Under the pieces are notes generated by a model. The model worked only from the letters and a program-made list of their open reading frames with translations. It had not been told where the DNA came from and ran no database searches. From an uncultured Prevotella sp. (GTDB lineage: Bacteria; Bacteroidota; Bacteroidia; Bacteroidales; Bacteroidaceae), in contig CALIIG010000129.1 in the NCBI GenBank assembly GCA_938018155.1, positions 1-18,399 of the forward strand: a stretch of 18,399 bases of DNA. Reading direction: 5' to 3'. The translations under genes were made by a program, and so were the position numbers. Shown one piece after another: positions 6,628 to 13,978 of this stretch. Positions within the stretch are counted from its first letter, which is position 1. Every line of letters starts with the position of its first letter.

Positions 6628-8274
6628 ATGAAACGATACTTGATATTTTCCATCTTCCTTTTGACAGGAGCAAAACTATCTGCTTGTACCAACTTTATTA
6701 TTGGAAAGAAGGCTTCTGTCGACGGTTCTGTTTTCTGTACTTATAATGCTGACGACTATGGTATGTTTCTTAGCCTTGCCCATTATTCCGCAGGGAAGCA
6801 TGCAAAAGGTGAAATGCGCGAAATCATTGATTGGGATACGCATCAATATCATGGGAAAATTCCAGAGGCTTCTGAAACTTATAATGTAATAGGCAACATG
6901 AATGAGTTTCAGGTTACCATTGCCGAGACAACCTATGGAGGACGCGAAGAAATGGTCGATCCGACAGGTTTAATTGATTATGGTTCTCTCATCTATATTG
7001 CTTTACAGCGTTCCAGAACGGCTCGCGAAGCAATAAATGTCATGACGTCTCTTGTACAAACCTATGGTTTTTGTTCTGAAGGCGAAACCTTTACGATATG
7101 CGATCCCAACGAAGCCTGGATTATGGAGATGCAAGGAAAGGGGCCTGGCTCGAAAGGTGTGGTATGGGTTGCACAGCGTATTCCCGATAATGCGATATGT
7201 GCACATGCTAATCAAAGCCGGATTGGTAAATTTAACATGAACGACAAGCATAATGTTATGTATGCTAAGGATGTTATTCTGTTTGCCCGCACGAAAGGAT
7301 GGTTTACGGGTAACGATAAAGATTTCAGCTGGAAACAGGTTTACGCTACGCCCAATTTTGAAGGACGACGTTTTTGTGACGCTCGTGTCTGGGCCTTTTT
7401 CAATCGTTTTAAGAAAGGATTCGAGCACTATTTACCCTGGGCTTTAGGCAAAGACAAAGATGCAGAAGACATGCCTTTGTGGATCATTCCTGATAAAAAG
7501 CTGTCTATACAGGATGTACAACAGGCCATGCGCGACCACTATGAAGGAACGCCTCTTGCACTCGATAGTACAAGTATCGGCGGAGGGGGGTGGCAAATGC
7601 CTTATCGTCCTACGCCATTAATTTTCTCATGCAATGGGAAAAAGTATTTTAACGAGCGGCCTGCAAGTACGCAACAAACAGCCTTTTCGTTTGTTTCTCA
7701 AATGAGGGACTGGCTACCCCGACAAATTGGTGGCATACTCTGGTTTGGAAATGACGATGGAAACATGGTCGCTTATACGCCAATATATTGTGGAAACACC
7801 GTACAGCCCGAGTGTTATAATACGCCAGGGGCTGATGCCGTAACGTTTTCTATGAAAAATGCCTATTGGGTTTGCAACTGGGTAAGCAATATGGTATACC
7901 CCCGTTATTCGTTAATGTTCCCAAGTCTTAAGCAAGTCCGCGACTCTTTAGAACAAAGTTACTTTGCCAGTCAAAAGGAAATTGAGGCAAAGGCTCTCCG
8001 GATTTATTCGTCTAATCGGGCAGAAGCATTGAAGTTCCTTAATGATTATAGCAATGAAAAGGCACAGCAGATGCTTTCCCGTTGGAAAGATTTGGCCTTT
8101 TTTCTTATTGTAAAATATAATGATATGATTGTTAAGCCCGATATTAACGGGCAGTTTAAGCGTACGCCAGAAGGAGTAGGCGATAAGGTTTCCCGCCCCG
8201 GCTATCCCGAATCGTTTCGTAAAATATTAGTTAACGAGACAGGAACCAAGTACGAATATCCAGCTGATAAATAG
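6628..8274 (+). CDS. Secreted C69-family (PepD-like) dipeptidase
   Basis: A 548-residue Ntn-hydrolase of peptidase family C69 (formerly U34), which cleaves dipeptides using an N-terminal Cys nucleophile exposed by processing. The N-terminus is MKRYLIFSIFLLTGAKLSAC followed by TNFIIGKKASVDGSV, so the predicted signal peptide ends exactly before Cys20, the expected nucleophile. Further family features are GYFTICDPNEAW-like text (FTICDPNEAWIMEMQGKGPGSKGVVWVAQRIPD, read in pieces) around 155-185 and CAHANQSRIGKFN. LSAC also satisfies a lipobox, leaving lipidation possible. It probably acts in the periplasm or at the surface in peptide nutrition. The 73-base gap upstream holds no consensus promoter, so co-transcription with the lipoprotein gene is possible. 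Confidence 0.9.
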   Translation: MKRYLIFSIFLLTGAKLSACTNFIIGKKASVDGSVFCTYNADDYGMFLSLAHYSAGKHAKGEMREIIDWDTHQYHGKIPEASETYNVIGNMNEFQVTIAETTYGGREEMVDPTGLIDYGSLIYIALQRSRTAREAINVMTSLVQTYGFCSEGETFTICDPNEAWIMEMQGKGPGSKGVVWVAQRIPDNAICAHANQSRIGKFNMNDKHNVMYAKDVILFARTKGWFTGNDKDFSWKQVYATPNFEGRRFCDARVWAFFNRFKKGFEHYLPWALGKDKDAEDMPLWIIPDKKLSIQDVQQAMRDHYEGTPLALDSTSIGGGGWQMPYRPTPLIFSCNGKKYFNERPASTQQTAFSFVSQMRDWLPRQIGGILWFGNDDGNMVAYTPIYCGNTVQPECYNTPGADAVTFSMKNAYWVCNWVSNMVYPRYSLMFPSLKQVRDSLEQSYFASQKEIEAKALRIYSSNRAEALKFLNDYSNEKAQQMLSRWKDLAFFLIVKYNDMIVKPDINGQFKRTPEGVGDKVSRPGYPESFRKILVNETGTKYEYPADK

Positions 8275-8280
8275 CTTTTG

Positions 8281-8314
8281 AACTGTCCCGGCCTTGTTAT
8301 GGTACAGGTTTTTT
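8281..8314 (+). terminator. Weak hairpin plus T-run after the dipeptidase gene
   Basis: AACTGTCC and GGTACAGGTT can pair with two bulged bases around a 12-base loop, followed by TTTTTT. The stem is imperfect, so efficiency is uncertain. Confidence 0.35.
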
Positions 8315-8507
8315 AAGAGATAATTTTTTTATTAATCCTGGTAATATATAACAGTTGAGGGGTGTATGGCATCTTTTCCCTTTAGGGTATAAATGGTTTG
8401 ACGAGAAGAAACGGTTACAATCTTATTTGTTAATTATTTTCGTTATTCATGAACATGCCCGAAATGGGAAAAGACGTTAAATGTGGCCGTAAACCGATTA
8501 TTTTGCG

Positions 8508-8515
8508 TACCTTTG
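8508..8515 (+). promoter_or_regulatory. Bacteroidetes-type -7 box for the transglycosylase gene
   Basis: TACCTTTG matches TAnnTTTG exactly. At the expected -33 distance only TGTGG (8482-8486) is present, a poor match to TTG. If used, the transcript would carry a leader of about 120 bases. Confidence 0.5.
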
Positions 8516-8603
8516 CAGAGATAAACGAGATGGCTTCATCTTTGTGGCTGTCTTTTGTCTAACGGAGTTCATACAGCATGCAACAGTTTCTCATAAAGCT
8601 GTA

Positions 8604-8622
8604 GGAAAATGAGATATTTTCC
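8604..8622 (+). promoter_or_regulatory. Leader hairpin upstream of the transglycosylase start
   Basis: GGAAAAT (8604-8610) and ATTTTCC (8616-8622) form a perfect 7-bp stem with a 5-base loop, ending 21 bases before the ATG. A competing stem, TCTCAT (8589-8594) with ATGAGA (8609-8614), shares bases with it. Two exclusive folds can be drawn, but neither has known function. Confidence 0.35.
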
Positions 8623-8643
8623 AGACTCCAGAAAACAATTATT

Positions 8644-9093
8644 ATGGAGAAAATATTAAAAGATTTAATTTTAAGAAAGTTATTATTTTTATTCTTTTTA
8701 GTACTATTGACGACGAATGCAGCGAGTGCATCCGATTATCCAACGTCAAACACCATTGTTAATTGGGAGCCTGTAATAGCAGCAATCATACAGGTTGAGA
8801 GTGGCGGAAACCCGCAAGCCGTGAGCGGTAACTCTGTAGGAGCAATGCAAATTACACCTGTTCTGGTTGCGGAATGCAACAATATTCTTAAGACTCGCAA
8901 AAGCAAGAAGAGGTTTAAATTATCTGACCGGCTTAGCATTCAGAAGTCGAAGGAAATGTTTTTACTTATTCAGTCGAAGTATAATCCTTTAAATAGTATT
9001 GAGCATGCAATACGTTCGTGGAACGGTGGCATGCGTTACAGTAAGAGGAAAACGCAACATTATTTCAATAAAGTGATGAACTTTTTGAAGTAA
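8644..9093 (+). CDS. Small secreted lytic transglycosylase (SLT/goose-lysozyme-like fold)
   Basis: A 149-residue protein with a long signal peptide (hydrophobic 13-25, likely cleavage after ASA at 27-29) and a single transglycosylase domain that cuts peptidoglycan glycan strands. The SLT hallmarks are IIQVESGGNPQAVSGNSVGAMQITP, read as VESGGN (catalytic Glu52), AVS and GAMQ, and later AIRSWNGG near residues 122-129. It lacks the LysM or long helical domains of larger enzymes, so it is near the minimum size for the fold. No lipobox is present, suggesting a soluble periplasmic enzyme. It is a single-gene unit with its own promoter and a strong terminator immediately after the stop. The substrate is inferred from the family. 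Confidence 0.88.
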   Translation: MEKILKDLILRKLLFLFFLVLLTTNAASASDYPTSNTIVNWEPVIAAIIQVESGGNPQAVSGNSVGAMQITPVLVAECNNILKTRKSKKRFKLSDRLSIQKSKEMFLLIQSKYNPLNSIEHAIRSWNGGMRYSKRKTQHYFNKVMNFLK

Positions 9094-9099
9094 AATTTT

Positions 9100-9140
9100 A
9101 AAAGGAGCCTGTCGTTACATGACAATGCTCCTTTTCTTTT
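9100..9140 (+). terminator. Strong intrinsic terminator of the transglycosylase gene
   Basis: AAAAGGAGC (9100-9108) pairs perfectly with GCTCCTTTT (9127-9135), with an inner TGTC/GACA extension, and TTTTCTTTT follows. It starts 7 bases after the stop codon. Confidence 0.85.
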
Positions 9141-9198
9141 GCCTGTTCTCTTAATGATTAAGCACTTTGTTGTGTGACAATTACGTAATAACGGTGGC

Positions 9199-9285
9199 TG
9201 TTCGACGGCCGTCAGCAGCGTTGCTGACGATCGTCGAACAATGCGTATGACGGCCGTCGTATGCGCTGCTGACGGCCGTCGAACA
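9199..9285. repeat. Regular cluster of four GC-rich palindromic cores inside a 22-bp inverted repeat
   Basis: Four copies of a 10-bp palindrome occur at 9204-9213, 9226-9235, 9249-9258 and 9271-9280. Three are GACGGCCGTC and the second is GACGATCGTC. Their starts are 22, 23 and 22 bases apart. Flanks are TGTTC/GAACA on one side and AGCA/TGCT on the other, so copies 2 and 4 are inverted relative to copy 1; copy 3 has CGTAT-type flanks. The outer 22 bases (9199-9220) are the exact reverse complement of 9264-9285, and 9199-9217 also pairs with 9222-9240 around a GCGT loop with only the two central core positions imperfect. It lies between two convergent terminators. Confidence 0.9.
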
Positions 9286-9304
9286 CTCAGAGAATTGATG
9301 TAAA

Positions 9305-9337
9305 GACAGAAAAAAGCAGGGATAATATCTCTGCTTT
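9305..9337 (-). terminator. Terminator of the glycine cleavage operon
   Basis: On the minus strand AAAGCAG pairs with CTGCTTT with an inner GAT/ATC extension after one mismatch, and the transcript continues into a run of six T. It lies about 33 bases past the lpd stop and faces the transglycosylase terminator. Confidence 0.75.
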
Positions 9338-9369
9338 CATAAGGTAATCTTTATTGAAACCGGATGTGC

Positions 9370-10659
9370 TTATTGCCGTGCAAGGTCCTGCAACACCTCG
9401 GCTATGGTAGGATGAATGTGCACAATATCGGCCAGACGGGTACGTGTAGCACCCAAATTCATCAAGCATGCCACCTCCTGTACAATATCTGCTGCATGGC
9501 AACCATAGGCATGACAGCCGATAATGGTATCGCTTTCATTGGTTACGAGTTTCACCATACCCTCATCAGCCTCCATGGCTACGGCTCTTCCGTTGGCCCT
9601 GTAAAAGCCTTTTCGTTCCTGCGCATTCAGCCCTTGTTCCTGCGCCATTTGCATGTTCATACCTGCGCATGCTGTTTCAGGATTGGTAAAAACGGCTGCG
9701 GGCATAATGTTTAAATTGATATGGTCGGCCTTTCCCAATATTGAATTAACGGCTTTAAATCCCTGAAAGGTCGCCGCATGGGCGAGGAGCTGACGCCCGT
9801 TGCAGTCGCCAATGGCGTAAATATGGGGTATATTTGTTCGCATATTGTCGTCAACAATTATCCCTTTGGGCGTAAAATCAATGCCAGTATTCTCAAGTCC
9901 TAAGTCCGTAAGGTTGGCAACACGGCCCGTTGATATCATCGTCAGATCGTTTTTTACGCTGTTTTCATGCCCCCTTTTGTCTTCAAAGTGCACCTCCGTT
10001 TCTGTAATTTGCGTTACTTTGCACGACAAATGGAAATCAATTCCACGCCGTTCCATCTGCTTTCTGACACGTTTTGCAATGTCATTATCGAAGTTATTGA
10101 GGCACTCTTTTAAGTATTCTATCACCGTTACCTTGCATCCGAAACGATTAAGCAAGGATGCAAATTCCATCCCTATAACTCCGGCACCAATGATACACAG
10201 GCTTTTGGGAAGCTCTTTGAGCGATAACAGCTGGTTGCTGGTGATGACATGGGGTAGCTCTGAGCCCGCTATCGGCGGGAGAGCCGGGCGTGAACCCGTT
10301 GCAATAATAATATTATGTGCGGTATATAACGCTTCACCCACCATAACGGTATGTGCATCTTTAAACCTGGCATGGCCATTGACCCGTGTTATTCCTTGTT
10401 GCGACAGTAAGCCTTCTACACCTTTTGCAAGCTGCTCAACCACCTCGTCTTTACGCCTTATGGCTTCAGCCCAGGTGCGTTTCTGCAAGTTTGCATCGTG
10501 TGCAAGGGCCTTGGTGGGAATGCATCCTGTGTTAAGGCAGGTACCTCCGGCCTGTTTACTTTCAATAATTGTGACGCTTAGGCCGTTACGTGCGGCGTAA
10601 TCGGCAGCGCGATAACCACCAGGACCGCTGCCGATAATAATTAAATCGGATGTAAACAT
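9370..10659 (-). CDS. lpdA: Dihydrolipoyl dehydrogenase (L protein)
   Basis: This FAD enzyme reoxidises the dihydrolipoyl arm of GcvH using NAD. I chose the ATG at 10659 because it puts DLIIIGSGPGGYRAAD at the very N-terminus as in homologues; a longer frame to 10695 adds 12 atypical residues. Visible are the FAD-binding GSGPGG (10-15), the redox disulfide in GGTCLNTGCIPTK (C41 and C46), the NAD-binding GAGVIGMEFA, the second FAD motif IYAIGD, and the C-terminal HIHPTIAE with the His-Glu active-site pair. At 429 residues it is shorter than the usual 460-475. Being last in the gcv operon, its main role is probably glycine cleavage, though it could also serve other 2-oxoacid complexes. Confidence 0.94.
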   Translation of the reverse strand: MFTSDLIIIGSGPGGYRAADYAARNGLSVTIIESKQAGGTCLNTGCIPTKALAHDANLQKRTWAEAIRRKDEVVEQLAKGVEGLLSQQGITRVNGHARFKDAHTVMVGEALYTAHNIIIATGSRPALPPIAGSELPHVITSNQLLSLKELPKSLCIIGAGVIGMEFASLLNRFGCKVTVIEYLKECLNNFDNDIAKRVRKQMERRGIDFHLSCKVTQITETEVHFEDKRGHENSVKNDLTMISTGRVANLTDLGLENTGIDFTPKGIIVDDNMRTNIPHIYAIGDCNGRQLLAHAATFQGFKAVNSILGKADHINLNIMPAAVFTNPETACAGMNMQMAQEQGLNAQERKGFYRANGRAVAMEADEGMVKLVTNESDTIIGCHAYGCHAADIVQEVACLMNLGATRTRLADIVHIHPTIAEVLQDLARQ

Positions 10660-10704
10660 TTGTGTTATGAAATGGGGAAAAGGATATGAAAACAAATATA
10701 AAAT

Positions 10705-12162
10705 TCAGGTATTGGGGAAGTGACAGGTCACAACGGGCTGTCTTGCAGCCTGCACATCGTTCACGCGACGGATGGGAGCATTATGAGGTGCCGATTTAAC
10801 GAGTTCCGGATTTTCACGGGCTTCGCGTGCAATGGTGTGCATAATGTGAATAAACTGGTCGAGCGTTATCTTGCTTTCATTTTCTGCAGGCTCAATCATC
10901 ATGGCCTCGTGGAAGAGCAACGGGAAGTAAATGGTAGGGGCGTGGAAGCCATAATCGAGCAGTCGCTTGGCTATATCCATCGTTGTTACACCGTTAGACT
11001 TGTCTTTTAAGCCGTTAAACACAAACTCGTGCTTGCATAATCCTTCAACGGGCAGTTCGTAATCGTCCTTTAAACATTCTTTAATGTAGTTGGCATTCAG
11101 CGTTGCCAGTGCACCTGCCTGGCTGATATGTTCTTTACCCAAGCTAAGAATATAAGCTAAAGCACGCAGCTCTACGGCGAAATTGCCATGGTAAGGGTGA
11201 ATAATAATGGGAGGGATGCGGTTGCCCGTCTGTTGACGTGCATCGTCGAAAGTGCCTCTGTAATTGTTTAATGGCAGAAAATTCTCAAGACCTTTACGTA
11301 CACCAACCGGTCCCGAACCGGGGCCTCCGCCGCCATGAGGCGTCGAAAAAGTTTTATGAAGATTGACGTGCATCACGTCAAAACCCATGTCACCCGGGCG
11401 GCATTGTCCAAGTAGCGGATTAAGATTAGCACCGTCATAATACATCAAACCACCGCAATCGTGAATCAATTGCGTAATTTCGGGAATATCATATTCGAAT
11501 AATCCAAGCGTGTTGGGGTTGGTCATCATCATGCCCGCAATGTTATTCGATAGCAGAGTCTTTAGATGTTCAACGTCAACGCGCCCGTCGGCGGTGCTCT
11601 TTACCTCAACAACCTCAAGTCCGCACATGGCTGCTGATGCCGGATTTGTGCCATGAGCCGAATCGGGAATAATAATTTTTGTGCGGCCTTTATCGTTTCT
11701 ACTCTCATGATATGCACAAATAATCATCAGCCCTGTAAGCTCACCGTGAGCACCTGCACAGGGATTAAGCGTAAACTTGCTCATGCCGGTAAGCTCAGAT
11801 AGGCAGCTACCCAATAGCTCATAGGCCTTTTCTGCCCCCTGCACAGTATCGGCAGGTTGCAAAGGATGCAGGTTTCTGAAGGCCGGATGCGAGGCAATTT
11901 CTTCATCAATAACAGGGTTATACTTCATGGTACACGAGCCAAGAGGATAGAAACCGTTGTTAACCCCGAAGTTGTTTGCACTTAGATTGGTATAATGACG
12001 CACCACGGTAAGCTCGTCACACTCGGGTAAACGCGCGTCGTTGCTACGGTATTTATCGGGAGATAATTCAAAATGAGGAAAGTGGCTTTTGGGCAAACTG
12101 CAGGCCTTTGAACCTGTATGTGACAATTCAAATATCAAATTGCCGTATAGTTTATTGTTCAT
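10705..12162 (-). CDS. gcvPB: Glycine dehydrogenase (decarboxylating) subunit 2, PLP-binding
   Basis: This is the C-terminal, PLP-carrying half of P protein, which decarboxylates glycine and passes the aminomethyl group to lipoyl-GcvH. Counting from the ATG at 12162 (MNNKLYGNLIFELSH) gives 485 residues, typical for the subunit; starting at 12207 would overlap gcvPA. The PLP lysine is in NLHKTFSTPHGGGGPG (K270), preceded by YYDGANLN with the Asp that contacts the pyridine nitrogen (D243). GFYPLGSCTMKYNP is a family signature. It lies 16 bases after gcvPA, and both halves are needed for activity. The two-subunit form contrasts with the fused ~950-residue GcvP found in many bacteria. Confidence 0.96.
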   Translation of the reverse strand: MNNKLYGNLIFELSHTGSKACSLPKSHFPHFELSPDKYRSNDARLPECDELTVVRHYTNLSANNFGVNNGFYPLGSCTMKYNPVIDEEIASHPAFRNLHPLQPADTVQGAEKAYELLGSCLSELTGMSKFTLNPCAGAHGELTGLMIICAYHESRNDKGRTKIIIPDSAHGTNPASAAMCGLEVVEVKSTADGRVDVEHLKTLLSNNIAGMMMTNPNTLGLFEYDIPEITQLIHDCGGLMYYDGANLNPLLGQCRPGDMGFDVMHVNLHKTFSTPHGGGGPGSGPVGVRKGLENFLPLNNYRGTFDDARQQTGNRIPPIIIHPYHGNFAVELRALAYILSLGKEHISQAGALATLNANYIKECLKDDYELPVEGLCKHEFVFNGLKDKSNGVTTMDIAKRLLDYGFHAPTIYFPLLFHEAMMIEPAENESKITLDQFIHIMHTIAREARENPELVKSAPHNAPIRRVNDVQAARQPVVTCHFPNT

Positions 12163-12178
12163 AGCAATAACTTTTATT

Positions 12179-13495
12179 TTATAAAATGGTCGAAACCAGC
12201 TTGTCAATCTGTTCCTTTGTGCGTTGTTCGGTTACGGCAAACAGCAAGTTATGCTCGCTCGTCCGGATGCCGCCAAAGAAACCTTCTTTTGTCCAGTTAT
12301 TTTGCAAAGCCTTTATATCACCATCATATTCAACGACAAATTCGTTAAAGAAAGGCTGATTGTATACGGGTTTGAATCGGCCTGTCTGCAACAATTGGTC
12401 ATAAAGATAGTGGGCTCCGTCGCATGAGAGGCGGGCAATATCCTTTAATCCTTCTTTGCCCATGATGCTGAGGTAGATGGTTACCCACAGTGCCATCAAA
12501 CTTTGGTTGGAGCAAATATTCGACGTTGCTTTCTGACGGCGTATGTGTTGTTCTCTTGCCTGCAAGGTTAATACAAAGCAACGCTGGCCGTTTTCGTCAA
12601 TTGTCTGGCCCACTATGCGCCCGGGCATTTTACGCATCAGCTTATCAGTGCAGCACATATAACCCACATAGGGACCTCCCCACGACATGGGGATGCCCAG
12701 TGACTGACCATCGCCTACGGCAACATCGGCGTTCCATTCGCCCGGCGACTTTAGCAAGGCGAGGTCTGACGGGTTGCAATTCATCACGAAAAGGGCACCA
12801 GCCTCGTGACAAATGTCAGCAAATCCCGTATAATCCTCAACTATTCCCCAATAGTCAGGCTGCTGAACGATGACGCCTGCCACACTATTTTCTGCTATTA
12901 TGGAGCGTAGATGTTCTTTGTCGGTGATGCCGTCACGTGACGGAATTGTTTTAAGGTCGACATGACAAAAGTGTGCATAAGTCTGCAAAACTGCCATTAT
13001 CTTTGGGTCTATGGTCTCACTTACAAGTACTGTATTGGCTTTTCGGCTCGCCGCTGCAGCCATAAGCATGGCCTCTGCCGTAGCAGTGGCACCATCATAC
13101 ATGGATGCATTGGACACGGGAAGGCCGGTAAGTTCGGCCATCATGGTTTGAAACTCAAAAATATAATGCAATGTTCCTTGCGAAACTTCGGCCTGATAGG
13201 GGGTGTAGCTCGTCAGAAACTCGCTGCGGTTAACCAATGAGGGGATAACGGCAGGCGTGTATTTATCGTAAACTCCTGCTCCTGCAAAGCACGTTAGCTG
13301 TCGGTTTTCTTTTCCCAAATTATCAAAAAATTGTCTGATTTCAATCTCGCTCTTTTCCTCCGGAATATGTAATTCCTGGCGAAAACGGACAGATTCGGGG
13401 ATCTCTGAGAAAAGATTGTCAATAGAATTTACACCGCATCGTGCAAGCATATCGTCGATATCCTGCTGCGTGTGTGGAAAATACTTATATGGCAT
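12179..13495 (-). CDS. gcvPA: Glycine dehydrogenase (decarboxylating) subunit 1
   Basis: This 438-residue protein is the N-terminal half of the split P protein. It has the aminotransferase-like fold without the PLP lysine and pairs with GcvPB. Family sequence includes MPYKYFPHTQQDIDDML at the start, FAGAGVYDKYTPAVI, TPYQAEVSQGTLHYIFEFQ, MYDGATATAEAMLMA, and SWGGPYVGYMCC. The start at 13495 is the natural one, 24 bases after the gcvH stop. Length and motif order are normal and no disruption is seen. It participates in the first step of the glycine cleavage system in the cytoplasm. Confidence 0.96.
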   Translation of the reverse strand: MPYKYFPHTQQDIDDMLARCGVNSIDNLFSEIPESVRFRQELHIPEEKSEIEIRQFFDNLGKENRQLTCFAGAGVYDKYTPAVIPSLVNRSEFLTSYTPYQAEVSQGTLHYIFEFQTMMAELTGLPVSNASMYDGATATAEAMLMAAAASRKANTVLVSETIDPKIMAVLQTYAHFCHVDLKTIPSRDGITDKEHLRSIIAENSVAGVIVQQPDYWGIVEDYTGFADICHEAGALFVMNCNPSDLALLKSPGEWNADVAVGDGQSLGIPMSWGGPYVGYMCCTDKLMRKMPGRIVGQTIDENGQRCFVLTLQAREQHIRRQKATSNICSNQSLMALWVTIYLSIMGKEGLKDIARLSCDGAHYLYDQLLQTGRFKPVYNQPFFNEFVVEYDGDIKALQNNWTKEGFFGGIRTSEHNLLFAVTEQRTKEQIDKLVSTIL

Positions 13496-13519
13496 ATTTC
13501 CGTTTATCTTGTATTTTAT

Positions 13520-13900
13520 TTATTTTCCGGTAAACTTTTTATACGCATTCACATCCATTAGCTGGTTAAGTTCGTCTTTATTAGTGAGCTTAACCTTAAC
13601 AATCCACGATGCAAACGCATCCTGATTGATGTGTTCGGGATTATCCTCCAAATCGTCATTGACGGCCGTTACTATACCACTAACAGGAGCCAAAAGGTCG
13701 CTGGCGGCCTTCACGCTTTCCACAGCACCGAACTCTTCACCCGCTACAAGTTCATCGTCTACATCGGGCATGTCAACATAAACCACGTTACCAAGCTCAT
13801 GTTGTGCATAATCAGTAATGCCGATATAAGCCTCGTTGCCTTCAACTTTAACGTATTCGTGTGACTCACTATAATAGAGTCCTTCTTCAAATTTGCTCAT
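13520..13900 (-). CDS. gcvH: Glycine cleavage system H protein
   Basis: The lipoyl carrier protein of glycine cleavage, 126 residues, the normal size. The lipoylated lysine is K64 in GAVESVKAASDLLAPVSG. Other family text is SHEYVKVEGNEAYIGITDYAQHELGNVVYVDMP. The swinging lipoyl arm shuttles the aminomethyl group from P to T protein and is reoxidised by Lpd. The lipoate ligase at the head of the same operon is the obvious candidate for loading it. A 78-base gap separates it from gcvT, the largest spacing inside the operon, and contains a small hairpin but no promoter match. Confidence 0.97.
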   Translation of the reverse strand: MSKFEEGLYYSESHEYVKVEGNEAYIGITDYAQHELGNVVYVDMPDVDDELVAGEEFGAVESVKAASDLLAPVSGIVTAVNDDLEDNPEHINQDAFASWIVKVKLTNKDELNQLMDVNAYKKFTGK

Positions 13901-13949
13901 ATTATTTGATTTTTAGGTGATTATTTGTATACTTTGATATGACGGAGTG

Positions 13950-13963
13950 GGGCAGATATGCCC
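13950..13963. repeat. Short hairpin between gcvT and gcvH
   Basis: GGGCA and TGCCC form a 5-bp stem around GATA. There is no T-run on the minus strand, so it is not a terminator; it might affect mRNA processing or stability between gcvT and gcvH, but this is a guess. Confidence 0.35.
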
Positions 13964-13978
13964 GATTTTACGATTAAA

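Larger units (their letters stand above)
8275..8643. other. 369-base intergenic region between dipeptidase and transglycosylase genes
   Basis: No convincing ORF or structural RNA is seen. The left end has a weak bulged hairpin (8281-8309) followed by TTTTTT that could end the dipeptidase transcript. The middle is AT-rich and unremarkable apart from a short CCCTTTAGGG palindrome. The right end carries a promoter -7 box (8508-8515) and a ~120-base leader with two mutually exclusive hairpins. Confidence 0.6.

Noticed and set aside
7003..7428. 141-codon minus-strand frame within the dipeptidase gene
   Set aside because: Shadow of a confident gene; low-complexity translation without motifs or a promoter.
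9199..9285. Short CRISPR array
   Set aside because: Repeats are 10-bp palindromes with 12-13 base spacers and inverted copies; too short and wrongly arranged, with no cas genes.
9845..10600. 251-codon plus-strand open frame opposite lpd
   Set aside because: It lies wholly antisense to a well-supported dihydrolipoyl dehydrogenase, and its translation shows no family-like pattern.
13950..13963. Internal terminator in the gcv operon
   Set aside because: The hairpin is only 5 bp and lacks a following T-run on the transcribed strand.
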